Source of the DNA: Achromobacter xylosoxidans
GTDB lineage: Bacteria; Pseudomonadota; Gammaproteobacteria; Burkholderiales; Burkholderiaceae_B
DNA: 64,000 bases
Reading direction: 5' to 3'
Assembly (NCBI RefSeq): GCF_002192695.1
Contig: NZ_MTLG01000076.1
Span: 46,670-110,669, forward strand
The translations under genes and the position numbers were made by a program. Each line of letters starts with the position of its first letter. The stretch's first letter is position 1. This document shows, in pieces, positions 46,831 to 54,832 of this stretch. Below the pieces are notes generated by a model, which was given only the letters and a program-made list of their open reading frames with translations, was not told the DNA's origin and ran no database searches.

Positions 46831-48000
46831 ATGTCCGTGATCTGGAATCCCCCGCTCGACCCGCAAGCACGTGCCTGGCGGGATAAGGCCGCCGACCTGA
46901 CGTCGCGCGCTTTTGCGCCCGCCGCCGCCGCCATCGACCGTGACCAGCGCTATCCGGTGGAGCATCTGGAACCGTTGCGGGAAAGCGGGATTTCCGGGCT
47001 TTTCATTCCGGTTGAATACGGCGGCGCGGGCGCATCGCTGAGCTCGCTGGTGGCGGTGGTGGAAACCGTGGCCCAGGGCTGCGCCTCCACGGCCGCCATC
47101 CTGGCGGCGCTGTCGCTGGGCGCGTTTCCGGTCATCCTGGGCGGTTCCGCCGAGCAGAAGATGGTGCTGCTGGGCGGCCTGGCGCGCGACGGCCACGCGG
47201 TCAACTTTGCCCTGAGCGAGCGCGGCGCGGGTTCGGATGCGGCAGCCCTGTTGACCACGGCCGTGCCCGAAGGCGACGGGTGGCGCATCCGGGGCGAAAA
47301 GTGCTGGCTGGGCAATGGCGGGCATTCGCGCCATTTCATCGTGTTTGCCCGCACGGGCGAGCCGGGCGCGCGCAACAACATCAGCGCATTCGTGGTCGAC
47401 CGCGACGCGTCCGGCGTGGTGGTGGATCATTACGAAGACAAGATGGGCATACGCGGCACCACCACCACCAACTTGAAACTGGACACCTGGGTCGGCGCGG
47501 AAAGCGTGGTCGGGACGCTGGGAGAAGGGCTGAAGCTCGCCTTGGCGACCCTGAGCATCGGCCGCGTGGTGGTGGCGGCCCAGGCCAATGGCATCGCCCT
47601 GTGCAGCTATGCCGAGGCGCGGGACTTCGCGGTGCAGCGCCAGACTTTTGGGCGCAGCATCATCGACCACCAGGGCGTGGGCTTCAAGCTGGCCGACGCG
47701 GCTACCGCGCTGTCGTCTTCGCGGATGATGACCTACGAGGCCGCGCGTGCCTACGACGCCGGGCAGGACATCGGCACACTGGGCGCGATGGCCAAGCTGC
47801 TGGCCAGCGAAACCTCGCACAGCGTGGTGGACGACGCGATGCAGATCCTGGCTGGACGCGGCTATGTGAAGCCCAGCGCGGTGGAACGCTGCTACCGGGA
47901 CCAGCGCATCACCGAAATCTACGAAGGCACCTCCGAAATCCAGCGCGTGGTCCTGGCCCGCGCCATCAAGAAAAGCGCGGGCGCCGCCGCGCAACGCTAG
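46831..48000 (+). CDS. Acyl-CoA dehydrogenase of the second CoA-ester cluster
   Basis: 389 residues from ATG 46831, preceded by GGAGA; an in-frame ATG at 46813 lies inside the operator and is less likely. ACAD signatures are NFALSERGAGSDAAALLTTA, WRIRGEKCWLGNGG, RQTFGRSIIDHQGVGFKLADAA and the catalytic EIYEGTSEIQRVVLARAI. It is the first gene of a five-gene run with TetR, an unknown protein, CoA-transferase and Bug. Confidence 0.93.
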   Translation: MSVIWNPPLDPQARAWRDKAADLTSRAFAPAAAAIDRDQRYPVEHLEPLRESGISGLFIPVEYGGAGASLSSLVAVVETVAQGCASTAAILAALSLGAFPVILGGSAEQKMVLLGGLARDGHAVNFALSERGAGSDAAALLTTAVPEGDGWRIRGEKCWLGNGGHSRHFIVFARTGEPGARNNISAFVVDRDASGVVVDHYEDKMGIRGTTTTNLKLDTWVGAESVVGTLGEGLKLALATLSIGRVVVAAQANGIALCSYAEARDFAVQRQTFGRSIIDHQGVGFKLADAATALSSSRMMTYEAARAYDAGQDIGTLGAMAKLLASETSHSVVDDAMQILAGRGYVKPSAVERCYRDQRITEIYEGTSEIQRVVLARAIKKSAGAAAQR

Positions 48001-48007
48001 GAACGCC

Positions 48008-48691
48008 ATGAAAACCAAGACTGTTGTTCCGTACGACGAGATGCCGCTGCGGCAAGTAGAGCTGCTGGACGCCGCCGCGCAAGCCTTCACCGAAATGGGA
48101 TTCGCGGCCACCACCATCGATTCGGTCGCCGACCTGATCGGGGTCACCAAAGGCAGCGTCTATTACTACTACCGCAGCAAGACCGACCTGTTCTTCGCTG
48201 TGCACCGGCGCGCCATGCAATTGAACCTGGACGCGGTGACGCCGCTGGCGCAGGACGCTGCCGCGTCGCCGCCCCAGCGGCTCTGGAACATGGCGCATGC
48301 CCACACGCATCTGATGATGGCGCATCTGCCATACCAGCGCGTCACGGTGCAGGGCGTCGAACTGCATCTGGCCGGACGCACCACGGCGGGGCAGCGCGCC
48401 GAACTGGAAGAGCTGGTGCGGCAGCGCGACCGCTATGAGTCGCTGTTCCGCAGCGTGATCGAGGCAGGCGTGGCGGCGGGCGACTTCCGGCCCGGCCCCC
48501 CGGCCTTGCAGGTCAAGCCGCTACTGGGCGCCTTGAACTGGACCACCATGTGGTACCGCCCCAGGACTGGCGAATCCGAGGCGGATCGCGAGGCCATCGC
48601 GCGCGACATCGCGGATTTCGCCGTCGCTTCCATGCAATCCCTGCTGCCCGGTTCCGTGGCGGCGCCCGCGGGAGTGAATCGCCATGCATGA
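48008..48691 (+). CDS. TetR-family regulator of the second CoA-ester cluster
   Basis: 227 residues. Helix-turn-helix: LLDAAAQAFTEMGFAATTIDSVADLIGVTKGSVYYYYRSKTDLFFAV. The C-terminal domain resembles KstR2/FadR-type repressors that sense acyl-CoAs. It lies eight bases after the dehydrogenase and overlaps the next gene by eight, so it is co-expressed with what it likely represses through the twin palindromes at 46765-46815. Confidence 0.9.
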   Translation: MKTKTVVPYDEMPLRQVELLDAAAQAFTEMGFAATTIDSVADLIGVTKGSVYYYYRSKTDLFFAVHRRAMQLNLDAVTPLAQDAAASPPQRLWNMAHAHTHLMMAHLPYQRVTVQGVELHLAGRTTAGQRAELEELVRQRDRYESLFRSVIEAGVAAGDFRPGPPALQVKPLLGALNWTTMWYRPRTGESEADREAIARDIADFAVASMQSLLPGSVAAPAGVNRHA

Positions 48692-49739
48692 CATGCAATA
48701 CGAGGAGCGCGGTTGGCGCGCGGTTTCCGAGTGGTACCACGCTTTTTTCACGGGCATCGTCCTGTCCGCCGTGACCCGCCGCGGCACGGCGCGCGCGGCG
48801 GAACTGGTCTACGAGATCTTCTGCCGCCAGCGCAACGAACGCTTCGTTGCGGGCCTGAAGAAGCTGGGCATCGTGCATCTGCCGCCCGCCGTCGCGGCAG
48901 CGCAGTACCACTACCTGTCCAACCATATCGGCGGGGTGGCGGTGCAATACATGTACGAGTCCGACCGCAAGGCCTGGATACGCTACTCCGCGCCGCGCTG
49001 GATCTGGTCGGGCACCGCGTTGTGCGCGATACCGTCGGAAGTGTCGCGCGCCATGCTGGCGGGCTGGCACGCGCAGAACGGCGTGTCGCTCAACAATCCG
49101 CGGCTGGGTTTCGTGTGCACCAAGCAGGCGGTCGACGGCCAATCGGGCCTGGAAGGCTACTACTACGAATACGACCGCGACCTGCAGCCGCACGAGCGCC
49201 TGCGCTTTAGCCGCAACGAGGACGCGCCCGATTTCGATGCCGCCGCCGCGCCCACGCTGCCCACCGCGGATTGGCCCGCCACGCGCCTGGCCAAGGCAAG
49301 CCGCAATTACGCCATGGAATACGTGCGCAGCGCCTTGCCCGTGGCCGTGAACCTGTGGGGCCCCGAGGAAGCGGGCGGCCTGCTGCACCTGACCGGAAGA
49401 ATGATAGGCATGCAGTTCTATCACGAGACCGCAGGCGCGCTGGGGGTGGTGCAGGATGGCTCGGCGCTGCAATTCGGGCGTTTCATGGTGGCGCTGGCGC
49501 AAGCGCAGGGCGACCCGTGCGAGTTGAACGAGACGCCGCAAGGCGTACGCGTGACGCAAAGCGGCTGGAACCTGATGGATGGCGTGGCCGACGCGCACCC
49601 TTGCTTGGCGCAAGCCTGGAACGGCTTGCTGGAAGGCGCGCTGGATGCGCACAACCACCGGCTCGCGCTGCAAATGACCACGCAGGCAGGCGGGCAGGGC
49701 AGGCAATTCAGCTGGCTGGTTGCCCGCGCCTCGGCCTGA
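48684..49739 (+). CDS. Conserved protein of unknown function in CoA-ester cluster
   Basis: 351 residues that I do not recognise. It has no signal peptide or membrane segment. Visible features are a Tyr/Trp-rich N-terminal part (WYHAFFTGIVLSAVTRRGTARAAELVYEIF), EGYYYEYDRDLQPHERLRF near residue 155-175, and a C-terminal half with LLHLTGRMIGMQFYHETAGALG. The fixed position between a TetR and a CoA-transferase suggests an enzymatic or binding role on the same acid. It overlaps the TetR gene by eight bases. Confidence 0.75.
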   Translation: MHDMQYEERGWRAVSEWYHAFFTGIVLSAVTRRGTARAAELVYEIFCRQRNERFVAGLKKLGIVHLPPAVAAAQYHYLSNHIGGVAVQYMYESDRKAWIRYSAPRWIWSGTALCAIPSEVSRAMLAGWHAQNGVSLNNPRLGFVCTKQAVDGQSGLEGYYYEYDRDLQPHERLRFSRNEDAPDFDAAAAPTLPTADWPATRLAKASRNYAMEYVRSALPVAVNLWGPEEAGGLLHLTGRMIGMQFYHETAGALGVVQDGSALQFGRFMVALAQAQGDPCELNETPQGVRVTQSGWNLMDGVADAHPCLAQAWNGLLEGALDAHNHRLALQMTTQAGGQGRQFSWLVARASA

Positions 49740-49764
49740 GCTGGAATCGGATAGGAGACAGACT

Positions 49765-50907
49765 ATGCATAGCAGCGATGCCGGCGGTGCGCTCGCCGGC
49801 CTGCGCGTCATCGACGCGTCGCGCGTCCTGGCAGGGCCGTTCTGCGGCCAGATGCTGGGCGACCACGGTGCCGACGTGATCAAGATCGAGTCGCCGGAGG
49901 GCGACGAATGCCGCGGCTTCGGCCCCCCGTTCGTGGATGGCAGCTCGGCCTATTTCCGCGCCGTGAACCGCAACAAGCGCAGCATGGTGCTGGATTTGAA
50001 CAGCGAGGCCGGACGCGAGACGTTCTGGCAATTGCTGGAAACCGCCGACGTGCTGATCGAGAACTTCAAGGCCAGCACGCTGCGTACCTGGGGCGTGGCC
50101 GAACCGGCCGCCATCACCGAGCGCTTTCCGCGGCTGGTCCATTGCCGCATCACGGGCTTCGGCGATGACGGCCCCTTGGGCGAATTGCCGGGCTACGACG
50201 CCGCGGTGCAATCCATGGCCGGCCTGCTCAGCATCAACGGCGAGGCGGGCGGCGCACCCTTACGGCTGGGCGTGCCGGTGGTCGACCTGACCACGGGCAT
50301 GAACGCCGCGATCGCCGTGCTGCTGGCGCTGCAGGCCCGGCACCGCACGGGGCGCGGGCAGATGGCTGACGTATGCCTCTACGATTCCGCCGTGTCGGTG
50401 GCGCATCCGTTCCTGGCCAACTATCTTGCGTCGGGCAATACGCCGCGGCCCAGCGGCAACGGGCATCCCAATATCGTGCCCTACAACGTCTACCAGACCC
50501 GGACCTGCCCCTTGTTCATCGCGGTCGCCAATGACCGGCTGTTCGCCAAGCTGTGTGCGCAACTGGGCATGGCCGGGATGGCGCAGGACGAGCGCTACAA
50601 GTCCAACGGGCAACGCGTGATCAACCGCGAGGCCGTGGACGCGGCGCTGGCCCAGGCATTCGCGCAGCTGGACGGCGAGGCGTTCGGCAAGCAGTTGCTG
50701 GCGCAGAACGTGCCTGCGGCGCCGATCCTGGACATGGCATCGGTGGCCGCGGCCGCCCATACCGAACATCGCCAGATGGTGGTGCGGCGGGACGACTATC
50801 ACGGCCCGGGCATACCGATAAAGCTGTCCGGCACGCCCGCGGCTATACGCCGGGGCCCGCCGCGCTTGGGCGAAATGAATGCCGCAACACCGCCGTCAGA
50901 GCGGTAA
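49765..50907 (+). CDS. Class III CoA-transferase (CaiB/BaiF), second copy
   Basis: 380 residues from ATG 49765 after ATAGGAGA. Family signatures are LRVIDASRVLAGPFCGQMLGDHGADVIKIESP, AVNRNKRSMVLDLNS and the catalytic Asp174 in PVVDLTTGMNAAIAVL. It is distinct in sequence from the copy at 38537. It precedes a Bug receptor gene and follows the unknown protein, so it likely activates an acid imported via that receptor. Confidence 0.93.
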   Translation: MHSSDAGGALAGLRVIDASRVLAGPFCGQMLGDHGADVIKIESPEGDECRGFGPPFVDGSSAYFRAVNRNKRSMVLDLNSEAGRETFWQLLETADVLIENFKASTLRTWGVAEPAAITERFPRLVHCRITGFGDDGPLGELPGYDAAVQSMAGLLSINGEAGGAPLRLGVPVVDLTTGMNAAIAVLLALQARHRTGRGQMADVCLYDSAVSVAHPFLANYLASGNTPRPSGNGHPNIVPYNVYQTRTCPLFIAVANDRLFAKLCAQLGMAGMAQDERYKSNGQRVINREAVDAALAQAFAQLDGEAFGKQLLAQNVPAAPILDMASVAAAAHTEHRQMVVRRDDYHGPGIPIKLSGTPAAIRRGPPRLGEMNAATPPSER

Positions 50908-50947
50908 GGCGAACCAGGCAGTACCCATAAAACCAGGAGACAACACC

Positions 50948-51913
50948 ATGAAAACGATTCGATTCGCGCTGTTGGCGTGCGCGGCGCTGAACCTGTCCGC
51001 GCAAGGCGCGGCGCAGGCCGAGACCTATCCCGGCGACAAGCCCATCAAGATCGTCGCGGCCTTTTCGCCAGGAAGCGCCACCGACACCAGTGCCCGCATC
51101 ATCGCGGAAGAACTGCGTAAGGACCTGAACGCCAATGTGATCGTCGAGAACAAGCCCGGCGCCCAAGGCCTGATCGGCACCGAGTACGCAGTGCGTTCGC
51201 CGGGTGACGGCTACACGCTGACGATCTCCAGCAGTTCGCTGAACTCCATCAATCCGGGGCTGTTCAAGAAGCTGCCCTACGATGCGCAGAAGGACTTCAG
51301 CCACGTGTCGCGCTTGACCACGATGCCCATGCTGCTGCTGGTTCGCGCGGACGGTCCCTACAAGGATTTGGCCACGTTCGTGAAGAAGGCGGCCTCGGGG
51401 TCCTTGAACTACGGCTACGGTTCTCCGGGCGGGCAGGTCGGCGCGGCGGCGTTCAACCGCATTGCCGGCGTACGCGCGGAAGGCGTGCCGTACAAGAGCC
51501 AGCCCCCGGCGCTGACGGACCTGGCAGGCGGGCAGGTCGATTACGTGATGGCGGACCTGTCGGTCGCCACGCCGCTGTTGCGCGGCGGCAAGCTGCGGGC
51601 GCTGGCCATCAGCACCGAGCGCCGCTTGCCGGACCTGCCGGATGTGCCGACCTTTGCCGAAACGGAATACAAGGATTTCGACCTGGTGGTGTGGGTTGGC
51701 TTGGCCGGTCCCGCCGGCATACCCCAGCCGATATTGGAACGCCTGAACAAGGCGGTGAACGAGGCGCTGGCGCGTCCCGAGGTGCAGCAGAAGTTCGCCG
51801 GCCTGGGCATGACGGCCGCGCCGAACACGCAAGCGCAACAGCAGGCTTTCGTGGAGGCGCAACTGGGCACCTGGGGCCGCCGCATGCAGGAAGCGAACAT
51901 CAAGCCGGAGTAG
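50948..51913 (+). CDS. Bug-family periplasmic solute receptor, second CoA-ester cluster
   Basis: 321 residues from ATG 50948. The signal peptide ends at GAAQAE, followed by TYPGDKPIKIVAAFSPGSATDTSARIIAEEL, the Bug signature, and VPYKSQPPALTDLAGGQVDYVMADL. It ends with WGRRMQEANIKPE, as other members do. It closes the cluster. No matching permease genes are in the window. Confidence 0.92.
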   Translation: MKTIRFALLACAALNLSAQGAAQAETYPGDKPIKIVAAFSPGSATDTSARIIAEELRKDLNANVIVENKPGAQGLIGTEYAVRSPGDGYTLTISSSSLNSINPGLFKKLPYDAQKDFSHVSRLTTMPMLLLVRADGPYKDLATFVKKAASGSLNYGYGSPGGQVGAAAFNRIAGVRAEGVPYKSQPPALTDLAGGQVDYVMADLSVATPLLRGGKLRALAISTERRLPDLPDVPTFAETEYKDFDLVVWVGLAGPAGIPQPILERLNKAVNEALARPEVQQKFAGLGMTAAPNTQAQQQAFVEAQLGTWGRRMQEANIKPE

Positions 51914-51947
51914 GCGGCTTTCCGTCCTGGCCGCGCCGGGGCAGCCG

Positions 51948-52829
51948 TTATGCGTAGGCGGCGCTGTCCTGGCCGTGCCAGTGTCCGCTGACCAATTGCT
52001 CGGGCCGGCTCTGCGCCACCACCCGCGCGCAGGCCGCCCAGGCGTCCAGCCGGACGCTCAGGCCGGCGTAGATGCCGTGGCCCGCGCCGGCTTCGATGAT
52101 GCCTTCGGCCTGCACGCCTTCGCCGGCGCGGATCGATCCTTCGGCGCGGATGTCCTCGCCGGCGATCAGGCCCCAGCCCGAAGCGAGGTGCTCGCCGCAC
52201 TGGATGGAGCCGCCGGCCTGGATGCCGCAAGCTGCGTCTATGCCCTTTTCGGCGCGCACCTCGCCGCCGGCCTTGATGCCCTGGCCGCATTTGATGGCGC
52301 CCTGCGTCTGGATGTCCTGTCCGGCATGCAGGTGGCCGGTCACGGCCAGGTCCTGGCCGGCGCAGATGTCCCATTTGGCGCGCGCGTTGCCGCCGCAATC
52401 CAGGCGCGTTGCAGTTTCGATGCCCCAGTCGGCGCTGACGTCGCCGCCCGCGCGCAGGTTGCCGCCGCTGGCGATGGTGGCGCCGGCGGTGATGTTCTCG
52501 CCCGCCTGGATGGTTTCGCCGGCGCGGATGCCGCCGCCGGTGACGATGCTGCGCCCGGCGCGCACCACGCTGTCCACGTTGATGCCCATGCGCACTTCCA
52601 GCGTGCCGGCAAAGACGATGGCGTTGGCGTCGACCGAATCCAGCCGCAGCACGGCGTCGGTCGGGCCGAACTGGTCCAGCAGCCAGCAGGCGTCGCTGAC
52701 GCGTCCGTCGGCGACCAAGGCGTCAAGCACGGCCTGGTAGTCGCCCTGGCCGTTGTGGTCGCGGATGAACCATTTGTAGCCGCCCGCGCAGGGGTTCTTG
52801 GCTTTGACGAAGTTCTTGGTGAGTTGCAT
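51948..52829 (-). CDS. Hexapeptide-repeat beta-helix protein of unknown function
   Basis: 293 residues. Residues 1-69 form a non-repetitive head (CAGGYKWFIRDHNGQGDYQAVLDALV). Residues 70-249 are 30 successive six-residue units in perfect register, pattern x-[ILV]-x-[A/C/T/S/V]-G-x, for example GIRAGE, TIQAGE, NITAGA. After a two-residue insertion the pattern continues briefly to about 261, then a short tail ends the protein. Such repeats build beta-helices; the text resembles DUF342/FapA or bactofilin-type helices, not the classical LbH hexapeptide. Cys residues at repeat positions (145, 181, 211) line one face. No signal peptide is present. The minus-strand leader is unusually long (see below). 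Confidence 0.8.
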   Translation of the reverse strand: MQLTKNFVKAKNPCAGGYKWFIRDHNGQGDYQAVLDALVADGRVSDACWLLDQFGPTDAVLRLDSVDANAIVFAGTLEVRMGINVDSVVRAGRSIVTGGGIRAGETIQAGENITAGATIASGGNLRAGGDVSADWGIETATRLDCGGNARAKWDICAGQDLAVTGHLHAGQDIQTQGAIKCGQGIKAGGEVRAEKGIDAACGIQAGGSIQCGEHLASGWGLIAGEDIRAEGSIRAGEGVQAEGIIEAGAGHGIYAGLSVRLDAWAACARVVAQSRPEQLVSGHWHGQDSAAYA

Positions 52830-53151
52830 GGCGCTTGGAATGGATCAGTGCGTGGCCTGGCTGCAAGCCTGCGGCGGCGTGCGGATATCGGGACGAGACG
52901 CGGAGCCCGGCCACGCGGCTGGGCGTCCGCCGGCCGGCAGCAAGACTGCGCAATGCGCGGATGTGCGCAGGCAGCCGGCGGCGGGCCGGTACAGGAATCA
53001 GAAAGGGGGAAAGCGGGCGATTAGCCGGGCTTGGAGCGCGCGTAGGCAGAGCGCGCGGCGACTTCCTGCGAGCTCAACAGGGTCGAGCGCAGGGCGCAAA
53101 GCGCGCAGGCGGCGCAGGGAAGGGAGAAAAGATGGGATCGCACGGTCGCAC
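52830..53151 (-). other. Predicted long 5' leader of the hexad-repeat gene, no other gene seen
   Basis: This stretch lies between the repeat-protein start and a predicted promoter. I find no convincing gene in it on either strand. On the minus strand it holds two pyrimidine-rich tracts (around 53000-53013 and 53119-53131) and several GC-rich hairpin-capable segments. The repeat-protein gene lacks a clear Shine-Dalgarno. If the promoter at 53152-53179 is real, the leader is about 316 bases long and could carry regulation or a small RNA. Confidence 0.4.
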
Positions 53152-53179
53152 ATGCTACCACCGGGGCGATTGCAGTCAA
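53152..53179 (-). promoter_or_regulatory. Predicted sigma-70 promoter reading to the hexad-repeat gene
   Basis: On the minus strand TTGACT (complement of 53174-53179) and TAGCAT (complement of 53152-53157) are separated by 16 bases. The predicted start is near 53146. It lies downstream of the terminator of the preceding Bug gene, so it would make the repeat gene an independent unit. Confidence 0.5.
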
Positions 53180-53222
53180 GCGCGGCCCGCGCAACCGCGG
53201 CGGCGCAATATGGGGATGAAAA

Positions 53223-53250
53223 AAAGCCGGCCTGGGAACAGGCCGGCTTT
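53223..53250 (-). terminator. Rho-independent terminator of the minus-strand Bug gene
   Basis: AAAGCCGGCCTG (53223-53234), a GGAA loop and CAGGCCGGCTTT (53239-53250) form a perfect 12-bp stem. On the minus strand it is followed by a run of T (complement of the A-run at 53219-53225). It lies about 40 bases after the Bug stop. Confidence 0.92.
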
Positions 53251-53292
53251 CTGGGCGGCGCCGGGCTGGGCCGGCGCGCTGTCCGCGGACGA

Positions 53293-54273
53293 TCAGTTGG
53301 TCGACTGGATGTTGCGTTCCTTGGCGATGCGCTGGCGCAGTTCCAGCTCGCGCTTGATCTGGGCGGCGTACTCGGCGGGCGTGTTGCCGTCCACCAGCGA
53401 GCCGCCGTCGGCCAGGCGCTGCACGATCTTCGGATCCTTGAGCGCCTTGACCGTGGCGTCATGGATGCGGTCGATCACGGCCTGCGGCGTGCCCGCAGGC
53501 GCGACCAGGCCGTACCAGGCCATGTTGTCCATTTCCGGCAGGCCGCCTTCGGAGAAGGTCGGCACGTCCGGCAGCGCGGGCAGGCGCTTGGGCGCGGCCA
53601 CGGCCAGGGCGCGCAGCTTGCCGGCCTGGATGTGGGGCATGGACGAGGGCAGGTTGTCGAACTGGGCGTTGACCTGGCCGGCGATCACGTCGTTGAGGGC
53701 CGGGCCCGAACCGCGGTAGGGCACGTGCACCATGTCGGTCTTGGTCAGGGACTTGAAGAGTTCGCCGTCCAGGTGGCCGATGCCGCCCGCGCCCGAGGAC
53801 GCGTAAGCGTACTTGCCGGGGTTGGCCTTGAGCAGGGCGATGAACTCTGCCAGGTTCTTGGCCGGCACCGCCGGGTTCACCGTGAGCACGTTGGGGACGT
53901 TCACCATATTGGTGATGGGAGCGAAGTCCTTCAACGGGTTGTACGGGTTCTTGGGATTGGTGGCCGGGTTGGTGGCCATGGTACTGACGGTGGCCACGCC
54001 CAGGGTGTAGCCGTCAGGCGTGGAGCGCGCCACGGCGTCGGCGCCGATCGAGCCGCCGCCGCCGCCGCGGTTCTCGACCACCACGGCCTGGCCGAGCTCG
54101 CGGGTCAGGCCTTCGGCGACGATGCGCGCGACGATGTCGGTGGTGCCGCCCGCGGCGAAGGGGACGATCAGGCGGATGGGCTTGTTGGGGTAGGGGTCGG
54201 CTGCTTGCGCGGCGGTGGTGAGGCAGAGGCCGGCGACGGCGGCGGCCAGGACGGCCTTGGCTTGGGACAGCAT
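53293..54273 (-). CDS. Bug-family periplasmic solute receptor, stand-alone
   Basis: 326 residues from ATG 54273, preceded on the minus strand by GGAGAAG. The signal peptide ends at TAAQAA, followed by DPYPNKPIRLIVPFAAGGTTDIVARIVAEGL. It contains VPYRGSGPALNDVIAGQVNAQFDNLPSSM, typical of Bug proteins. No enzyme or permease genes are beside it; it has its own terminator. Ligand unknown. Confidence 0.93.
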   Translation of the reverse strand: MLSQAKAVLAAAVAGLCLTTAAQAADPYPNKPIRLIVPFAAGGTTDIVARIVAEGLTRELGQAVVVENRGGGGGSIGADAVARSTPDGYTLGVATVSTMATNPATNPKNPYNPLKDFAPITNMVNVPNVLTVNPAVPAKNLAEFIALLKANPGKYAYASSGAGGIGHLDGELFKSLTKTDMVHVPYRGSGPALNDVIAGQVNAQFDNLPSSMPHIQAGKLRALAVAAPKRLPALPDVPTFSEGGLPEMDNMAWYGLVAPAGTPQAVIDRIHDATVKALKDPKIVQRLADGGSLVDGNTPAEYAAQIKRELELRQRIAKERNIQSTN

Positions 54274-54424
54274 GGTCAAGAGTCTTCTCCAGATTATTTG
54301 AATTTCCGACCCGGCCGGCTTCTTGGGCCGGCGTCGGTGAAGCCTGCCGCGCCCGGATGCTGGCGTGGCGGAGCCTCGTGGGCGCCATTCCACACAGTAA
54401 ATTTCGGCCGGTCAACCCGGATAG

Positions 54425-54452
54425 ACCCTGGCTTGTCCAGGGTTATTTTTTT
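54425..54452 (+). terminator. Plus-strand intrinsic terminator upstream of the mrp operon
   Basis: ACCCTGG (54425-54431), loop CTTGT and CCAGGGT (54437-54443) are followed by TATTTTTTT. Its T-run is on the plus strand, yet the only gene upstream reads the other way. It may end a small RNA, antisense to the Bug 5' region, or block read-through into mrp. Confidence 0.7.
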
Positions 54453-54602
54453 ATGGCGCGGATGTCCGAAGAAGACCGCAATAGACCAAAATATCCAATG
54501 CTGACAACGACATGAAAAGCTTCGGGAATATTTCAATTGCGCAAGGATTGCGCATCGATCGTGCCGTCATCCGCATCGTAAACACATAAATCTCTGCATA
54601 AC

Positions 54603-54638
54603 TTACAAGAATCTGATATTTTTCGTATGAGATTCTTG
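54603..54638 (+). promoter_or_regulatory. Predicted mrp promoter covered by a 13-bp inverted repeat
   Basis: TTACAA (54603-54608) and TATGAG (54626-54631) lie 17 bases apart as a likely promoter. CAAGAATCTGATA at 54606-54618 and TATGAGATTCTTG at 54626-54638 are reverse complements with one mismatch and cover the same bases. A shorter palindrome TCTTGCAAGA follows at 54644-54653. This should be an operator for an unknown regulator of mrp. The rest of 54453-54832 is AT-rich and shows no gene. Confidence 0.55.
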
Positions 54639-54832
54639 GCCGGTCTTGCAAGAAAGCTATTGCGTTTGTTTCTGTCTGCGCCGTTCAATGGCGTTGGTTG
54701 ATGTCCCCCGCGGGGCAACGTGTAGTGCAGCGACGCACCGGGCCAGGGTTCCGTCCGTTTTTCAATCCCCGGTCTGTTCGTCTTTCGCTGCCTTGCGCTG
54801 GCGGGAGGGGGCCCGGACACTCTCGGAACGCC

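Noticed and set aside
52000..52540. Regular 18-base periodicity that could suggest a CRISPR or DNA repeat array
   Set aside because: The repeats are degenerate at DNA level and keep codon phase; they encode the hexapeptide units of a protein. No identical repeats with unique spacers are present.
54451..54651. Minus-strand frame of 66 codons in the region before mrp
   Set aside because: No ribosome site and no recognisable product; it runs across the palindromic promoter region and terminator, which better explain the sequence.
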